Assembly (NCBI GenBank): GCA_014379385.1
Contig: JACMLW010000008.1
Coordinates: forward strand, 1 to 34,480
Direction: 5' to 3'
Origin: Phycisphaerales bacterium
GTDB taxonomy: Bacteria > Planctomycetota > Phycisphaerae > Phycisphaerales > UBA1924
DNA length: 34,480 nt
Shown here: piece by piece, positions 1 through 8,791 of the stretch
How positions within the stretch are numbered: the first letter of the stretch is position 1
Layout of the letters: the number at the start of each line of letters is the position of its first letter
Position numbers and translations under genes: made by a program
The notes under the pieces: model-generated
Database searches by the model: none
What the model was told of the DNA's origin: nothing
What the model saw: the letters and a program-made list of their open reading frames with translations, nothing else

Positions 1-1055
<1,055 letters not shown>

Positions 1056-1478
1056 TCAGCACGCCTGCGCCAGCGCCTCGAACCACGCTCCCAGGAACGC
1101 CGTGATATCGGCCGATGTCGTCGCGCCGGAGTTATTGAAGCCGGCAACGGTGGTTCCGCTGCTCAGGTCGGTGAACCACGGCGCGAGGTAGGCGGTGATG
1201 TCGGCGCTGGTGACCGCCTCATCGCCGTTGAAGTCGGCGGGGCAGGGGATGGTTGTCGTGACCGTGAGCACGGCGATGCCCTCGCTGGCCGTGCCGACCC
1301 AGAGCTCGTAGCCGCCGGTCAGAGGGCGCGACGTGAGCTCCCAGATCGGATTATGCAGAAGCGGCGAGGAGCTCTACTGGTAGGTGGTCCAGGTCTGCTC
1401 ATCGAAGTGGGTAAGCCCTCCGGGGTATGGCCACACGTCATCAAACGTCGCCGCCCACACGCCACTATGGTGATTCAT
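1056..1478 (-). pseudogene. Remnant of secreted propeller protein with C-terminal GC-type dockerin
   Basis: One minus-strand frame reads a piece of a two-component-regulator-type propeller repeat (LTHFDEQTWTTY ... YELWVGTASEGIAVL) and then a two-repeat dockerin module (CPADFNGD, TSADITAYL, FNNSG, TSADITAFL) ending in Cys. The frame is interrupted by an in-frame TAG at 1376-1374, inside the propeller repeat where the family has coding sequence. There is no signal peptide; recognisable homology stops at about 1478, where the opposite-strand eIF1-like gene begins. The intact ancestor was probably a much longer exported protein with several propeller blades. The last 71 codons after the stop could still be translated from an ATG at 1271, but alone would have no export signal. 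I therefore call it a truncated, nonsense-interrupted remnant. Confidence 0.75.
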
Positions 1479-1830
1479 GTCGGGACTCTTCGCCGGGACA
1501 CCGCTGGAACGGCCTGTTACGTGCCCGCGATGCGGGGCGCCGCTCGACCGCTGCGCTTGCCCGCGCACCCAAGCCGGAGACATCCTGTTACCGAAGGATC
1601 AGCCGGCGCGGGTCCGCCTCGAAAGGCGTCGCGGCAAGGTCGTCACGGTCATCTCCGGCCTTGATCCCGCGGCGTCCGACCTTCCGGGTCTGCTTAAGAG
1701 CCTGCGGTCAAAGTTCGGCGCGGGCGGAACGGTGAGCGAACTGGGGCTTGAACTCCAGGGCGATCATCAGGCCAAGGCTGTTCATGTGCTTCAATCTCTC
1801 GGCTATCCGGCGAAGCCCGCGGGCGGTTGA
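1477..1830 (+). CDS. eIF1/SUI1-like translation factor (YciH family)
   Basis: A 117-residue protein with the SUI1 fold typical of bacterial YciH and eIF1. The C-terminal two thirds reads RRGKVVTVISGLD, then LLKSLRSKFGAGGTV and ELGLELQGDH, closing with VLQSLGYPAKPAGG; these are the canonical basic loop, GAGGTV turn and QGDH motif. The first 35 residues carry a short Cys cluster (CPRCGAPLDRCACP) that looks like a small zinc ribbon, also seen in YciH proteins. The family binds the small ribosomal subunit and influences start-codon fidelity; in bacteria the role is poorly defined. The ATG at 1477 is nearly the only possible start, because a stop codon lies two codons upstream in the same frame. 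No strong Shine-Dalgarno is visible. Its 5' end abuts the degraded dockerin gene on the opposite strand. Confidence 0.9.
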   Translation: MSGLFAGTPLERPVTCPRCGAPLDRCACPRTQAGDILLPKDQPARVRLERRRGKVVTVISGLDPAASDLPGLLKSLRSKFGAGGTVSELGLELQGDHQAKAVHVLQSLGYPAKPAGG

Positions 1831-1870
1831 AACTGCGTTCGATGCCACGCGCTCGGTCGTGAGCGCACAA

Positions 1871-1898
1871 AAAAGAAAAGCCCCCACCGGGCAGGGGC
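1871..1898 (-). terminator. Rho-independent terminator, minus strand
   Basis: Read on the minus strand, GCCCC (1898-1894) pairs with GGGGC (1884-1880) and is followed directly by a U-rich run TTTTCTTTTTT. There is no convincing protein-coding gene on the minus strand between this terminator and 2370, which suggests that the terminated transcript is non-coding. Confidence 0.6.
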
Positions 1899-2215
1899 GA
1901 CGAGCCGGAGGAACTGGAACGAGGCTGGGACCCGTCCAACTTGACCGACTCGCGGGAGACAACTCCGGCCGCCGCGTGAAGGCGAACCGTCGTTCCAGGA
2001 ACACGGGGGTTCGCTCCGCTGGCGCGATATTCCCACCAAGGCCCCCATATCCTTCATCAACAGCTCCAAGCCCCTTTCGCGACTTGGAACTTGGGGGCCC
2101 AGACCGACGGGCCCACCATGTGCGGCAACCTTCAAGCTGGGTTCAGGCCACCCCTCGCGGAGGATCCGACGACGGAGGTGGGTTACTCCCGGTTTTCTCG
2201 CATCGACCTTCCACT
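1880..2215 (-). ncRNA. Candidate structured non-coding RNA, identity unknown
   Basis: No plausible protein is encoded between 1831 and 2370, but the stretch is rich in strong hairpins. GGCCCCCA (2040-2047) pairs with TGGGGGCC (2092-2099), enclosing a second stem TCCAAG/CTTGGA (2065-2070/2083-2088). GCGAACC (1982-1988) pairs with GGTTCGC (2008-2014), with a small nested stem inside. A long-range pairing is possible between CGGGAG near 2190 and CTCCCG near 1955 (minus-strand sense). The only terminator with a U-tract points to the minus strand. I looked for SRP RNA, tmRNA and RNase P hallmark sequences on both strands and found none. The boundaries are approximate and the 5' end is a guess. Confidence 0.35.
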
Positions 2216-2370
2216 CCTTCTATGGCGTAAAACACCGCATCCGCTGCGCGCTTGTTGTATGATTTTCTGAATCAAATCCCATATTGTCTCGCTTTGGGGC
2301 TTTCTCCGTCGCGGGAGCGCCTGTTTGAGCTGGGCTTGTTAGGATTGGATGCCTTGTATAGGGCAGTTTT

Positions 2371-2967
2371 GTGGAAACGAATGTGCCTCTGAACAACCAC
2401 GAGGATCTGAAGGGTGCCGTTGCTGGCGATCTGGAGGCGCTCCATCGCGTGATGCCGCTCGTGTACGAGCGGGTGAGGGTGATTGCTAAACAGATGCTGA
2501 CGGGAGATCGCGCCGGTCGATGGGTCCATGCCAGTTCAATTGTCCACCAGGCGTACCTTCGGCTCCTCGACCAGGACAACGTGGACTTCGCCGATTCCGC
2601 CCGCGTGACCGCCGCCCTCGCCACCATCATGCGTCGGGTCGTCGTTGACATCGCCAGGCGCGAAACGACGCTCAAGCGCGGCGGCGCGCTCGTGCGGGTG
2701 TCGCTCCACACCGAGGGCCTCGAGAACCGCGAGCACCCCATCGAGGCACTGGAGATCGAGGACGCGATGGTCGCGCTCGCCGCGGCCAGCCCGGAGAGCG
2801 CGCGTGTCGCGGAACTGAAGTTCTGGGGCGGGATGGAGCTCGAGCAGATCGCCGCGGCGCTTGATATGCCGCTCAGCCGGGTGCGCACGCTCTGGAACCG
2901 GGCGAAGGCCTGGCTCTCGCGCGAGCTCGCGTCGGCCCGCGAGGAGTCATCGCGTGAGACCGCTTGA
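2371..2967 (+). CDS. ECF-type RNA polymerase sigma factor, cassette 1
   Basis: A 198-residue sigma factor of the planctomycete ECF group that accompanies Ser/Thr kinases. Region 2 is visible at residues 15-100 (LEALHRVMPLVYERVR, ASSIVHQAYLRLLDQ, followed by IMRRVVVDIARR). Region 4 with its helix-turn-helix is at 130-185 (ELKFWGGMELEQIAAAL, LSRVRTLWNRAKAWL). It should direct RNA polymerase to a small regulon, and its activity is presumably controlled by the overlapping downstream kinase. The chosen start is a GTG at 2371 with no good Shine-Dalgarno; a -10-like TATAGG at 2357-2362 would place the transcript start almost on the start codon, so leaderless translation is possible. The stop overlaps the kinase start by 14 bases, so the two are one transcriptional unit. 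Confidence 0.9.
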   Translation: METNVPLNNHEDLKGAVAGDLEALHRVMPLVYERVRVIAKQMLTGDRAGRWVHASSIVHQAYLRLLDQDNVDFADSARVTAALATIMRRVVVDIARRETTLKRGGALVRVSLHTEGLENREHPIEALEIEDAMVALAAASPESARVAELKFWGGMELEQIAAALDMPLSRVRTLWNRAKAWLSRELASAREESSRETA

Positions 2968-5416
2968 AACCAGCCGCGTTTTCGAGCTGTTCGACCGCCT
3001 CCGCGAGCTGTCCCGGGACGAACGGGCAAGGTCACTCGACGAGAACCTGTCGCTCACGCAGGCGGAGCGGGAGGGCGTGCGATCGCTGCTCGACCACGAC
3101 TCGCCGACCCGCGAGTTTCTCGGGCGTCCCAGCGAACTCGTAACCGTCAATCTGCTCCGCCCGCTCGCCGACGAGCGGTTGCCCGAGATGATCGGTCCCT
3201 ACCGCGTGCTGCGGGTGCTGGGGCGGGGCGGGTTCGGAACAGTGTTCCTGTGCGAGCAGGCGAGGCCGCGCCGACTGGTGGCCGTTAAGGTGATGAGGTC
3301 GTTCTTCACGGAATCGGAGCGCAGGCGTCTCGAGTTCGAGGCCCAGAGCCTGGCGCGCCTGAGCCATCCGGGGATCGCCCGAGTCTACGAACTGGGAATG
3401 ACCGACGACGGCACGGAGCGACCCTTCATCGCGATGGAGTACATCGACGGCCCGCCCATCGACGAGTTCGTGCGGACGCGTCACCCCGCCCTCGGCGAGA
3501 TCATCGAGCTGATCAGGGGCCTGTGCGCGGCCGTCTCGCACGCGCACCAGAACGGCGTGCTGCACCGCGACCTCTCGTCCCGGAACATTCTCGTCGATGC
3601 GGATGGTCGCGTGAAGGTGCTCGATTTCGGCCTGGCGTGCCACGTCGACCGGCACGAGAACTCGGCCATCACGATGCAGGGCCACGTGCTGGGGACGCTG
3701 CGGTTCATGAGCCCCGAGGCGCTCGCGGGCGGTAATGCGGGGGGTGGTACCTGTGGGGGGAACGCGGGAGTTGATACCCGCTCGGACGTGTACGCGCTCG
3801 GGCTCATCGCCTTTGAGCTGCTCACGGGCCGCCACCCGTATCTTGCCGGCTCCGAGTCGCTCGGCGAGACGGTTCGGCTGCAGCTCGAGGCGCCCGCATT
3901 GCCACCTTCGTCATTGAATAGGACACTCCGGGGCGACGCGGACGCGGTGTTGCTCAAGGGCATCGAGCGCGACCCCTCGCGCCGGTATCAGTCGGCGCTT
4001 GAGTTCGCGGCCGACCTCGATCGACTCGTGCGCAACCTTCCGGTCCAGGCGCGTTTCCCGGGCTTGGCCTACCGAGCGCGCAAGTTCGCCGGGCGGCACC
4101 GAACGGGAGTCGCGGCGACCGCGATCGTGCTAGTTGTGGGTGGCGTCGGCGCCGCTAACTCGGCTCTCACGCTTCGGCGCGAGGCGCAGGCCCAGGCGGC
4201 CACGCTCAACGCGCTCGACGCCGTGGTCTCTCGCGTGCTCTCGCCGATCGCGCCCAAGATCGGGACGATGCAGGAGCGCAAGGAGCTGCTTGAGTTCATC
4301 CAGCGCGATGTAGAACTGATGGCCAAGCGCTCGCGGGACGACCCGCGCGCGCAGCGGGTGCTCGCGAGCTACCTGGTCTCGCTGGGCGATGTGCAGCGCG
4401 ACGAGTACCTGTATGTCGAATCGCATGCGGCGTTCACACGCGCCACCAGTGCCTATCGCCGGCTCTGGGACAACACCGGCCACGACGCGGGCGTTGGACA
4501 CGAGTATTCGCTCGCGATGGTCAAACTTGGCGACGCGGAGACCAAGCTGGGGCGGCACACCGTCGGCTTGGAGTGGTTCCGCTCGGCGCTCGAGCTTGAC
4601 CAGGCCCTTGTGAAGTCTCATCCAACCGACGTGAAGCTGCTCAGCAATCTGTTCTGGAGCTACTTCCGGTTCGCGACCGTGCTCCCCGAATCGCAGCGCG
4701 AGGAGGTCCATCGCTGCCTCGTCCGCGCGGCCCAGACGGCGGAGGGCATGATGAGGGTGGCGCCGCACGAGTGGCGATCGTTGGAGGCGACAGCGCGGGT
4801 GCAGAACTACCTGGCCCTGACTTCGTTTGCCGATGGGAAACCCCGGGAGGCGATCTCGCATGCGCGTCAGAGCGTGAGCGCCGCGAGCCGGCTGGTGGCG
4901 CTCGACCACGATGCGTGGCTGCACCAGGGCATGTTGGCGATGGCGTGCTCCAACGCGATCCGACTCTCGGTGCAGCTTGGGGATCTCGCCGAGGCGGCCT
5001 CGTACGAGGAGATCGGCTTGGCAGCGGTCCGAAGGCTTTCGGAGCACGATGGGGACGCCGAGTTCGAGGCTGGGTACCTCGCGCCCTTCGCGTTCAGCCG
5101 GGCGGTCCTTGCTCGAACGCAGGGCAATCTGGACCTCACCGACCACTTGTTCTCCGATCACGAGGCGCTCCTGCATCGCGTTATGCGTTCAGGTCTGACT
5201 GATGCGAAGACAGCACAGGCCCTGGCGGGCTCGCTCCGCGACCATGCGACATTGCTCGTTGAGATGGGTCACCGTGAGAAACTGGCGACGGTGCTCGAAT
5301 CAATCGAGTCCCTGTGCGCATCGATGCGGGCCGATTTCCCGCATGTGGCGGAGGCACAGGACACGGTGCGATCGTGCGAAGAGATGGTCGCCAGGCTTCG
5401 CAGAGATGAACGTTAG
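2954..5416 (+). CDS. Transmembrane Ser/Thr kinase with TPR-like tail, cassette 1; atypical HRDLSSRN loop
   Basis: An 820-residue Hanks-type kinase. The kinase domain spans about residues 83-365: glycine loop GRGGFGTV (90-97), VAVK lysine 112, catalytic loop HRDLSSRN (204-211), DFG (224-226) and the SPE motif. A membrane segment follows at about 385-405 (VAATAIVLVVGGVGAA), then a long helical, TPR-like region. The catalytic loop lacks the Lys two residues after the Asp that Ser/Thr kinases almost always have; HRDLSSRN resembles the tyrosine-kinase form HRDLAARN. A glycine-rich insert (about 258-272) sits after SPE. The GTG start at 2954 is preceded by GAGGAG with a 7-base gap and lies inside the sigma gene. 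Inferred role: membrane sensor that acts on the partner sigma factor. A longer in-frame extension back to 2861 has no family-like sequence. Confidence 0.9.
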   Translation: MRPLETSRVFELFDRLRELSRDERARSLDENLSLTQAEREGVRSLLDHDSPTREFLGRPSELVTVNLLRPLADERLPEMIGPYRVLRVLGRGGFGTVFLCEQARPRRLVAVKVMRSFFTESERRRLEFEAQSLARLSHPGIARVYELGMTDDGTERPFIAMEYIDGPPIDEFVRTRHPALGEIIELIRGLCAAVSHAHQNGVLHRDLSSRNILVDADGRVKVLDFGLACHVDRHENSAITMQGHVLGTLRFMSPEALAGGNAGGGTCGGNAGVDTRSDVYALGLIAFELLTGRHPYLAGSESLGETVRLQLEAPALPPSSLNRTLRGDADAVLLKGIERDPSRRYQSALEFAADLDRLVRNLPVQARFPGLAYRARKFAGRHRTGVAATAIVLVVGGVGAANSALTLRREAQAQAATLNALDAVVSRVLSPIAPKIGTMQERKELLEFIQRDVELMAKRSRDDPRAQRVLASYLVSLGDVQRDEYLYVESHAAFTRATSAYRRLWDNTGHDAGVGHEYSLAMVKLGDAETKLGRHTVGLEWFRSALELDQALVKSHPTDVKLLSNLFWSYFRFATVLPESQREEVHRCLVRAAQTAEGMMRVAPHEWRSLEATARVQNYLALTSFADGKPREAISHARQSVSAASRLVALDHDAWLHQGMLAMACSNAIRLSVQLGDLAEAASYEEIGLAAVRRLSEHDGDAEFEAGYLAPFAFSRAVLARTQGNLDLTDHLFSDHEALLHRVMRSGLTDAKTAQALAGSLRDHATLLVEMGHREKLATVLESIESLCASMRADFPHVAEAQDTVRSCEEMVARLRRDER

Positions 5417-5747
5417 GGTATTAGAACAAGAGCAAGAATACCCTCTCCCTCGTCCTCACCTCCCTCCATGCCCGCTTGGATTCCTCCTCGCCACGAACGT
5501 GGCGATCGACCGTTGCCGGCGGCGAGCGCAGCGAGCTCCCATCCAGGCTCAGCGACCGGCCGCTCGCCTCGGCGGGCGTCAAATCCATGAGCCCGGACGT
5601 TCATGGCGCCATCGCCGCAGAATCGCCTCTGTACACGCCACCCTTGGTATCGAGCGACCGGGTAGTGCCTCGCAGCACAAGCCGTCGGTCGTATGCCGGC
5701 GGATCCCAGCGCGCCCAGGCCGCACGACACGGTGCAACCAGGCATCA
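5417..5747. other. Intergenic stretch between convergent genes
   Basis: Between the end of kinase 1 and the terminator of the minus-strand hydrolase gene. I see no gene, RNA or repeat here, and no clear plus-strand terminator for the sigma-kinase cassette. Confidence 0.4.
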
Positions 5748-5748
5748 C

Positions 5749-5783
5749 CAAAGAAAAGCGGCCGCCCATTCCTGGACGGCCGC
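5749..5783 (-). terminator. Rho-independent terminator of the beta-lactamase-like/dockerin gene
   Basis: On the minus strand GCGGCCG (5783-5777) pairs with CGGCCGC (5764-5758) around a 12-base loop, followed immediately by TTTTCTTT. It lies 35 bases after the stop codon of the gene ending at 5819 and has the same T-tract style as the terminator at 1871-1898. Confidence 0.85.
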
Positions 5784-5818
5784 GCAAAGGCAACTTCGTT
5801 GTCCGCCGGCGCGCTCGC

Positions 5819-8047
5819 TTAGCAGCCCCCGCCAATCCCGGCGAACCAGGCCTGGAGGAACGCCGTGATGTCGGCGCTGGTCGTTGAGCCCGAGTTGTTG
5901 AAGTCCGCGACATCCGTTCCATTGGCGATGTCGGCGAACCAGTCCTGCAGGAACGCCGTGATGTCCGCGCTCGTGACCGAGCCCGACTGGTTCCAGTCAC
6001 CCGGGCACGGCACATCCTCGACCGTCAGCGTCGCCACCGCGCTGGTGTCGGTCCCGCACCCGTTCTCGACGCGGCAGCGGAAGTCGTTTGCATCGTTCAG
6101 CTGCGCATTGAGCACGGTCATCGTCGCCGTGTCCGTCCCTTCGTATTGGCCGGGCGAATCGTTCAGGTTGATCCACAGAGCGCCCAGGCGGCGCTGCCAC
6201 TGGTAGGTGCGCCCCTGCACGCTGCCGAGCGCGACGACCGCGAAGGTCGCGTCCTCGCCCACGTTCACAGCCAGGTCGTCGGGCTCGTTGATGATCACCG
6301 GGGGCGTGCAGGCGTCGTCCCACGACTCCAGCGCCTCGCGGATCTGCTCGCGCAGGATCTCTTCCTTCGCCGAGTACACGATACCGGAGGCCGAATCAAA
6401 GGGGGAGTCATACACGAACCCGGCGATCACGTACTCGCGATGAACCAGGAGGTAGCCACCCCCGAGCTGCGCCTTGAACGGCACGCTCGCCCATCCGGCA
6501 TCGGCGCGCCAGAGACGGCCGTTGCACCCGTACCCGCCCGCCTTGTGTGCGAACCGCACGAGATCGCGGAACGCCGCGATCTCCTCCGCGGTCAAGTTGG
6601 TATCGGCCGCCTCCTCGTTGATGACCGCGCTGAGCGTGCCGAAGCTCCCGTACCCGCTCTCGTCGAGATCATGCATCAGGTTGTAGAGCGTGTCCTGCCA
6701 GCCCTGGTTGAAGAGAGAGCCGTTGGCGATGTCCTCGTAGAGCGTGTTGAGGTCGGTACAGCTCGTCTGGTTCTCCGGATTACCGCACAAGCAGCCCAAT
6801 CGGTGATTGATGCTCGTCGCGTCCATGCCTCGCGACGCTACGAACGCGTTCAGTGTCGCGCGTGTATATCGCAGCTCGATCTCCATCGTCCGGTTGTTGT
6901 CGGATTGCTCGAGCATCTCGGCGATCGCCACGTCGAGGTCTTCGTTCCCCGGGCTGCACTGGACGTTGTCGGGGCACTCGTTGTTGTTGCAGGTGTCGCG
7001 GATGAAGATGTTGTTGTTGAGGTTGTCATCGCCCTGTGCGCACTCGCGGACCGCGTACGCCCCATGCACGATCTTCATGGTGCTCGCCGGCTCGAAGACG
7101 AAGTCCGGGTTGTGCTGCGCTAGTACCTGGCCGCCGACCTGCTTGAGCGTGAAGCCCGCGATGCCGCCCGAGTCCTCCATGTAGTCGCGCATGCGGCGAG
7201 ACTGGGCATTGGGGAGGTTGTCAACAAGGGCGACCGCGAACCGTTCCTCGCCGAAGGAGTCGTAGCGGTGGAAGGCTGTCAGGCGGCCGCCCGTCTGCTG
7301 AAGCAGCGTCGTGATCCCGTCCCCCGTCTGCGCCGTCTCGAACCACTCGCTCCCCGCATCGCTCGAGACCATGATCCCGCAGAACGTCGTGTTCCCCTCG
7401 GCGCTCAGGTCTACGAGGCGCGCCCCGTTGTTCGCGAGTTGAGTCCTGATCCCCGCCTCGGTGAGGCCGGTGAAGTACCACCAACCCTGCGCGTTGTTCC
7501 CCGAGTTGGGGACGGCCACGGCGCTGTAGTACTGCGTCCCCCCGATGTCGTACGCGTCCAGATCGATCAGGCGCAGGCCCGGATTGTCCGTGAGCCAATC
7601 GCCCAGCGTCGTCCACGTCACGTTCGCCACCCACCCCCAACCCGGCGCGGCGGTAGGTCCGCTGTTGGGCAGCGCGATGGCGCTGAAGAACGTGTTGCCG
7701 CCCGACTGGTAGGCCTCCACATCCAGCAAGCGCAAGTTGTTGTCGTTCAGCCAGTTCGAGAGGCTTGTCACGCTGCGGCCGAACGTCACATCCGCGCCCG
7801 TCACCTGGTAGTCGCCGCTGTTATGGACAAAGACCGTGTCGTACAGGCCGGCGCTCACCCGATGGATCGTGATCGGCCGAAATCCGTCCGCGATGATGTC
7901 GGAGATGTCGCTGGTGGAGGCCCCGTAGTAGTAGAGCCAGCCGGTCGGGTCATCGATGATGCGGTCGTTCTGTGCGTTGGCCGCGGGCGACAGCAGCGCC
8001 GCCGCCACCACCGCCAGACCCAGGTTCCAGTTACGAATGCGTTGCAT
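5819..8047 (-). CDS. Secreted chimera: BTRD1 repeats, class A beta-lactamase-like domain, Ig-like domain, GC-type dockerin
   Basis: A 742-residue exported protein. Residues 1-26 are a signal peptide ending ANAQ. From about 35 to 280 come four to five repeats of about 55 residues (LRLLDVEAYQSGGNTFFSAI, LRLIDLDAYDIGGTQYYSAV), resembling the bacterial tandem repeat domain BTRD1. Residues 290-575 form a class A beta-lactamase-like serine hydrolase: S322-x-x-K325 (ASTMK), S382-D383-N384, and K525 in FKAQLGG where a KTG motif is expected. The region around 340-365 is Cys-rich. An Ig-like domain follows (582-677), then a two-repeat dockerin (680-742) ending GGGC. The last Gly of KTG is not clear, so beta-lactam hydrolysis is not implied; a peptidase or cell-wall role is as likely. 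It is convergent with kinase 1 and divergent from sigma factor 2. Confidence 0.88.
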   Translation of the reverse strand: MQRIRNWNLGLAVVAAALLSPAANAQNDRIIDDPTGWLYYYGASTSDISDIIADGFRPITIHRVSAGLYDTVFVHNSGDYQVTGADVTFGRSVTSLSNWLNDNNLRLLDVEAYQSGGNTFFSAIALPNSGPTAAPGWGWVANVTWTTLGDWLTDNPGLRLIDLDAYDIGGTQYYSAVAVPNSGNNAQGWWYFTGLTEAGIRTQLANNGARLVDLSAEGNTTFCGIMVSSDAGSEWFETAQTGDGITTLLQQTGGRLTAFHRYDSFGEERFAVALVDNLPNAQSRRMRDYMEDSGGIAGFTLKQVGGQVLAQHNPDFVFEPASTMKIVHGAYAVRECAQGDDNLNNNIFIRDTCNNNECPDNVQCSPGNEDLDVAIAEMLEQSDNNRTMEIELRYTRATLNAFVASRGMDATSINHRLGCLCGNPENQTSCTDLNTLYEDIANGSLFNQGWQDTLYNLMHDLDESGYGSFGTLSAVINEEAADTNLTAEEIAAFRDLVRFAHKAGGYGCNGRLWRADAGWASVPFKAQLGGGYLLVHREYVIAGFVYDSPFDSASGIVYSAKEEILREQIREALESWDDACTPPVIINEPDDLAVNVGEDATFAVVALGSVQGRTYQWQRRLGALWINLNDSPGQYEGTDTATMTVLNAQLNDANDFRCRVENGCGTDTSAVATLTVEDVPCPGDWNQSGSVTSADITAFLQDWFADIANGTDVADFNNSGSTTSADITAFLQAWFAGIGGGC

Positions 8048-8141
8048 GCCGCTGCTCCACGGGCATCCTGCCCAGCCGCGGTGCCCGTCGCCGGAACTTC
8101 CGGCCGCTCACGAGGCACCTGCAAGCACATGCGGAAGGGTG

Positions 8142-8150
8142 TGGTATATT
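8142..8150 (+). promoter_or_regulatory. Extended -10 promoter for sigma-kinase cassette 2
   Basis: TGGTATATT at 8142-8150 matches an extended -10 element (TG-n-TATAAT) and would start transcription about 22 bases ahead of the sigma ATG at 8180. No good -35 is visible, as is common with extended -10 promoters. Confidence 0.4.
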
Positions 8151-8179
8151 GGACAAAGATTCCGTTGAGTCCCCGGAGC

Positions 8180-8791
8180 ATGGCCCTGACCGCCGGTCCC
8201 CCGCAGAACGTGACGATCCTGCTCGAGGCCGCCTCGCGCGGCGATCGCCAAGCCACCGACGACCTCTTGCCGGTGGTCTACGAGGACCTCCGGCGGCTCG
8301 CGGGCGCTCTTTTGGCGCGAGAGCCGCTCCGGGGCTCGAACACGCTCCAACCTACGGCCCTGGTGCATGAGGCGTACATGCGCCTGGTCGGGCCGGGTGA
8401 CGTGTCATGGGAGAACCGTCGGCACTTCTTCGGGGCCGCGGCGCAGGCCATGCGGCGTCTCCTGATCGACCGGGCCCGGCACATTCGCGCCACAGGCCTT
8501 CCGCTGGCGCCGGGGGCCGACCCGGCGGACGCGGCCGAGCCCGGAACCGCGGACTTGCCCGGACGTCCGGATGACCTGATCGCGCTTGACCAGGCGTTGG
8601 AATCACTGCGCGATCGCGATGAGCGCCAGTTCGAGGTCGTCATGCTTCGTTACTTCGCCGGGCTCACCATCGAACAGACCGCCAGTGCCCAAGGGGTCTC
8701 TCCCGGAACGGTTAAGGGGGACTGGACCTACGCCCGCGCATGGCTGCTGCGAGAGGTCGCCCGACACCGTGCATCGAATGTCCAGACATGA
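8180..8791 (+). CDS. ECF-type RNA polymerase sigma factor, cassette 2
   Basis: A 203-residue sigma factor of the same planctomycete ECF group as the one at 2371. Region 2 shows LLPVVYEDLRRLAGALLA, PTALVHEAYMRLV and the conserved NRRHFFGAAAQAMRRLLID. Region 4 shows VVMLRYFAGLTIEQTA and the helix-turn-helix VSPGTVKGDWTYARAWL. This copy keeps the HFFGAAA motif, which the first sigma factor has lost. The ATG at 8180 gives the N-terminus usual for the family (VTILLEAASRGDRQATDDL); the Shine-Dalgarno GGAG lies too close (1 base), so the start is chosen on family length. An open in-frame extension upstream runs into the promoter. The TGA overlaps the ATG of the kinase (ATGA), so the two are probably translationally coupled. 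Confidence 0.92.
   Translation: MALTAGPPQNVTILLEAASRGDRQATDDLLPVVYEDLRRLAGALLAREPLRGSNTLQPTALVHEAYMRLVGPGDVSWENRRHFFGAAAQAMRRLLIDRARHIRATGLPLAPGADPADAAEPGTADLPGRPDDLIALDQALESLRDRDERQFEVVMLRYFAGLTIEQTASAQGVSPGTVKGDWTYARAWLLREVARHRASNVQT

Noticed and set aside
1803-2135. Minus-strand small ORF in the structured region
   Set aside because: No ribosome-binding site, composition unlike protein, and it overlaps the strongest hairpins and the terminator.
1870-2215. SRP RNA, tmRNA or RNase P RNA
   Set aside because: I could not find the GGAAGG...AGCAG loop of SRP, the tRNA-like ends of tmRNA or the GAGGAAAGTCC core of RNase P on either strand.
4130-5176. 348-codon minus-strand frame inside kinase 1
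   Set aside because: High-GC antisense shadow; the kinase on the plus strand has clear domains and no family fits the antisense product.
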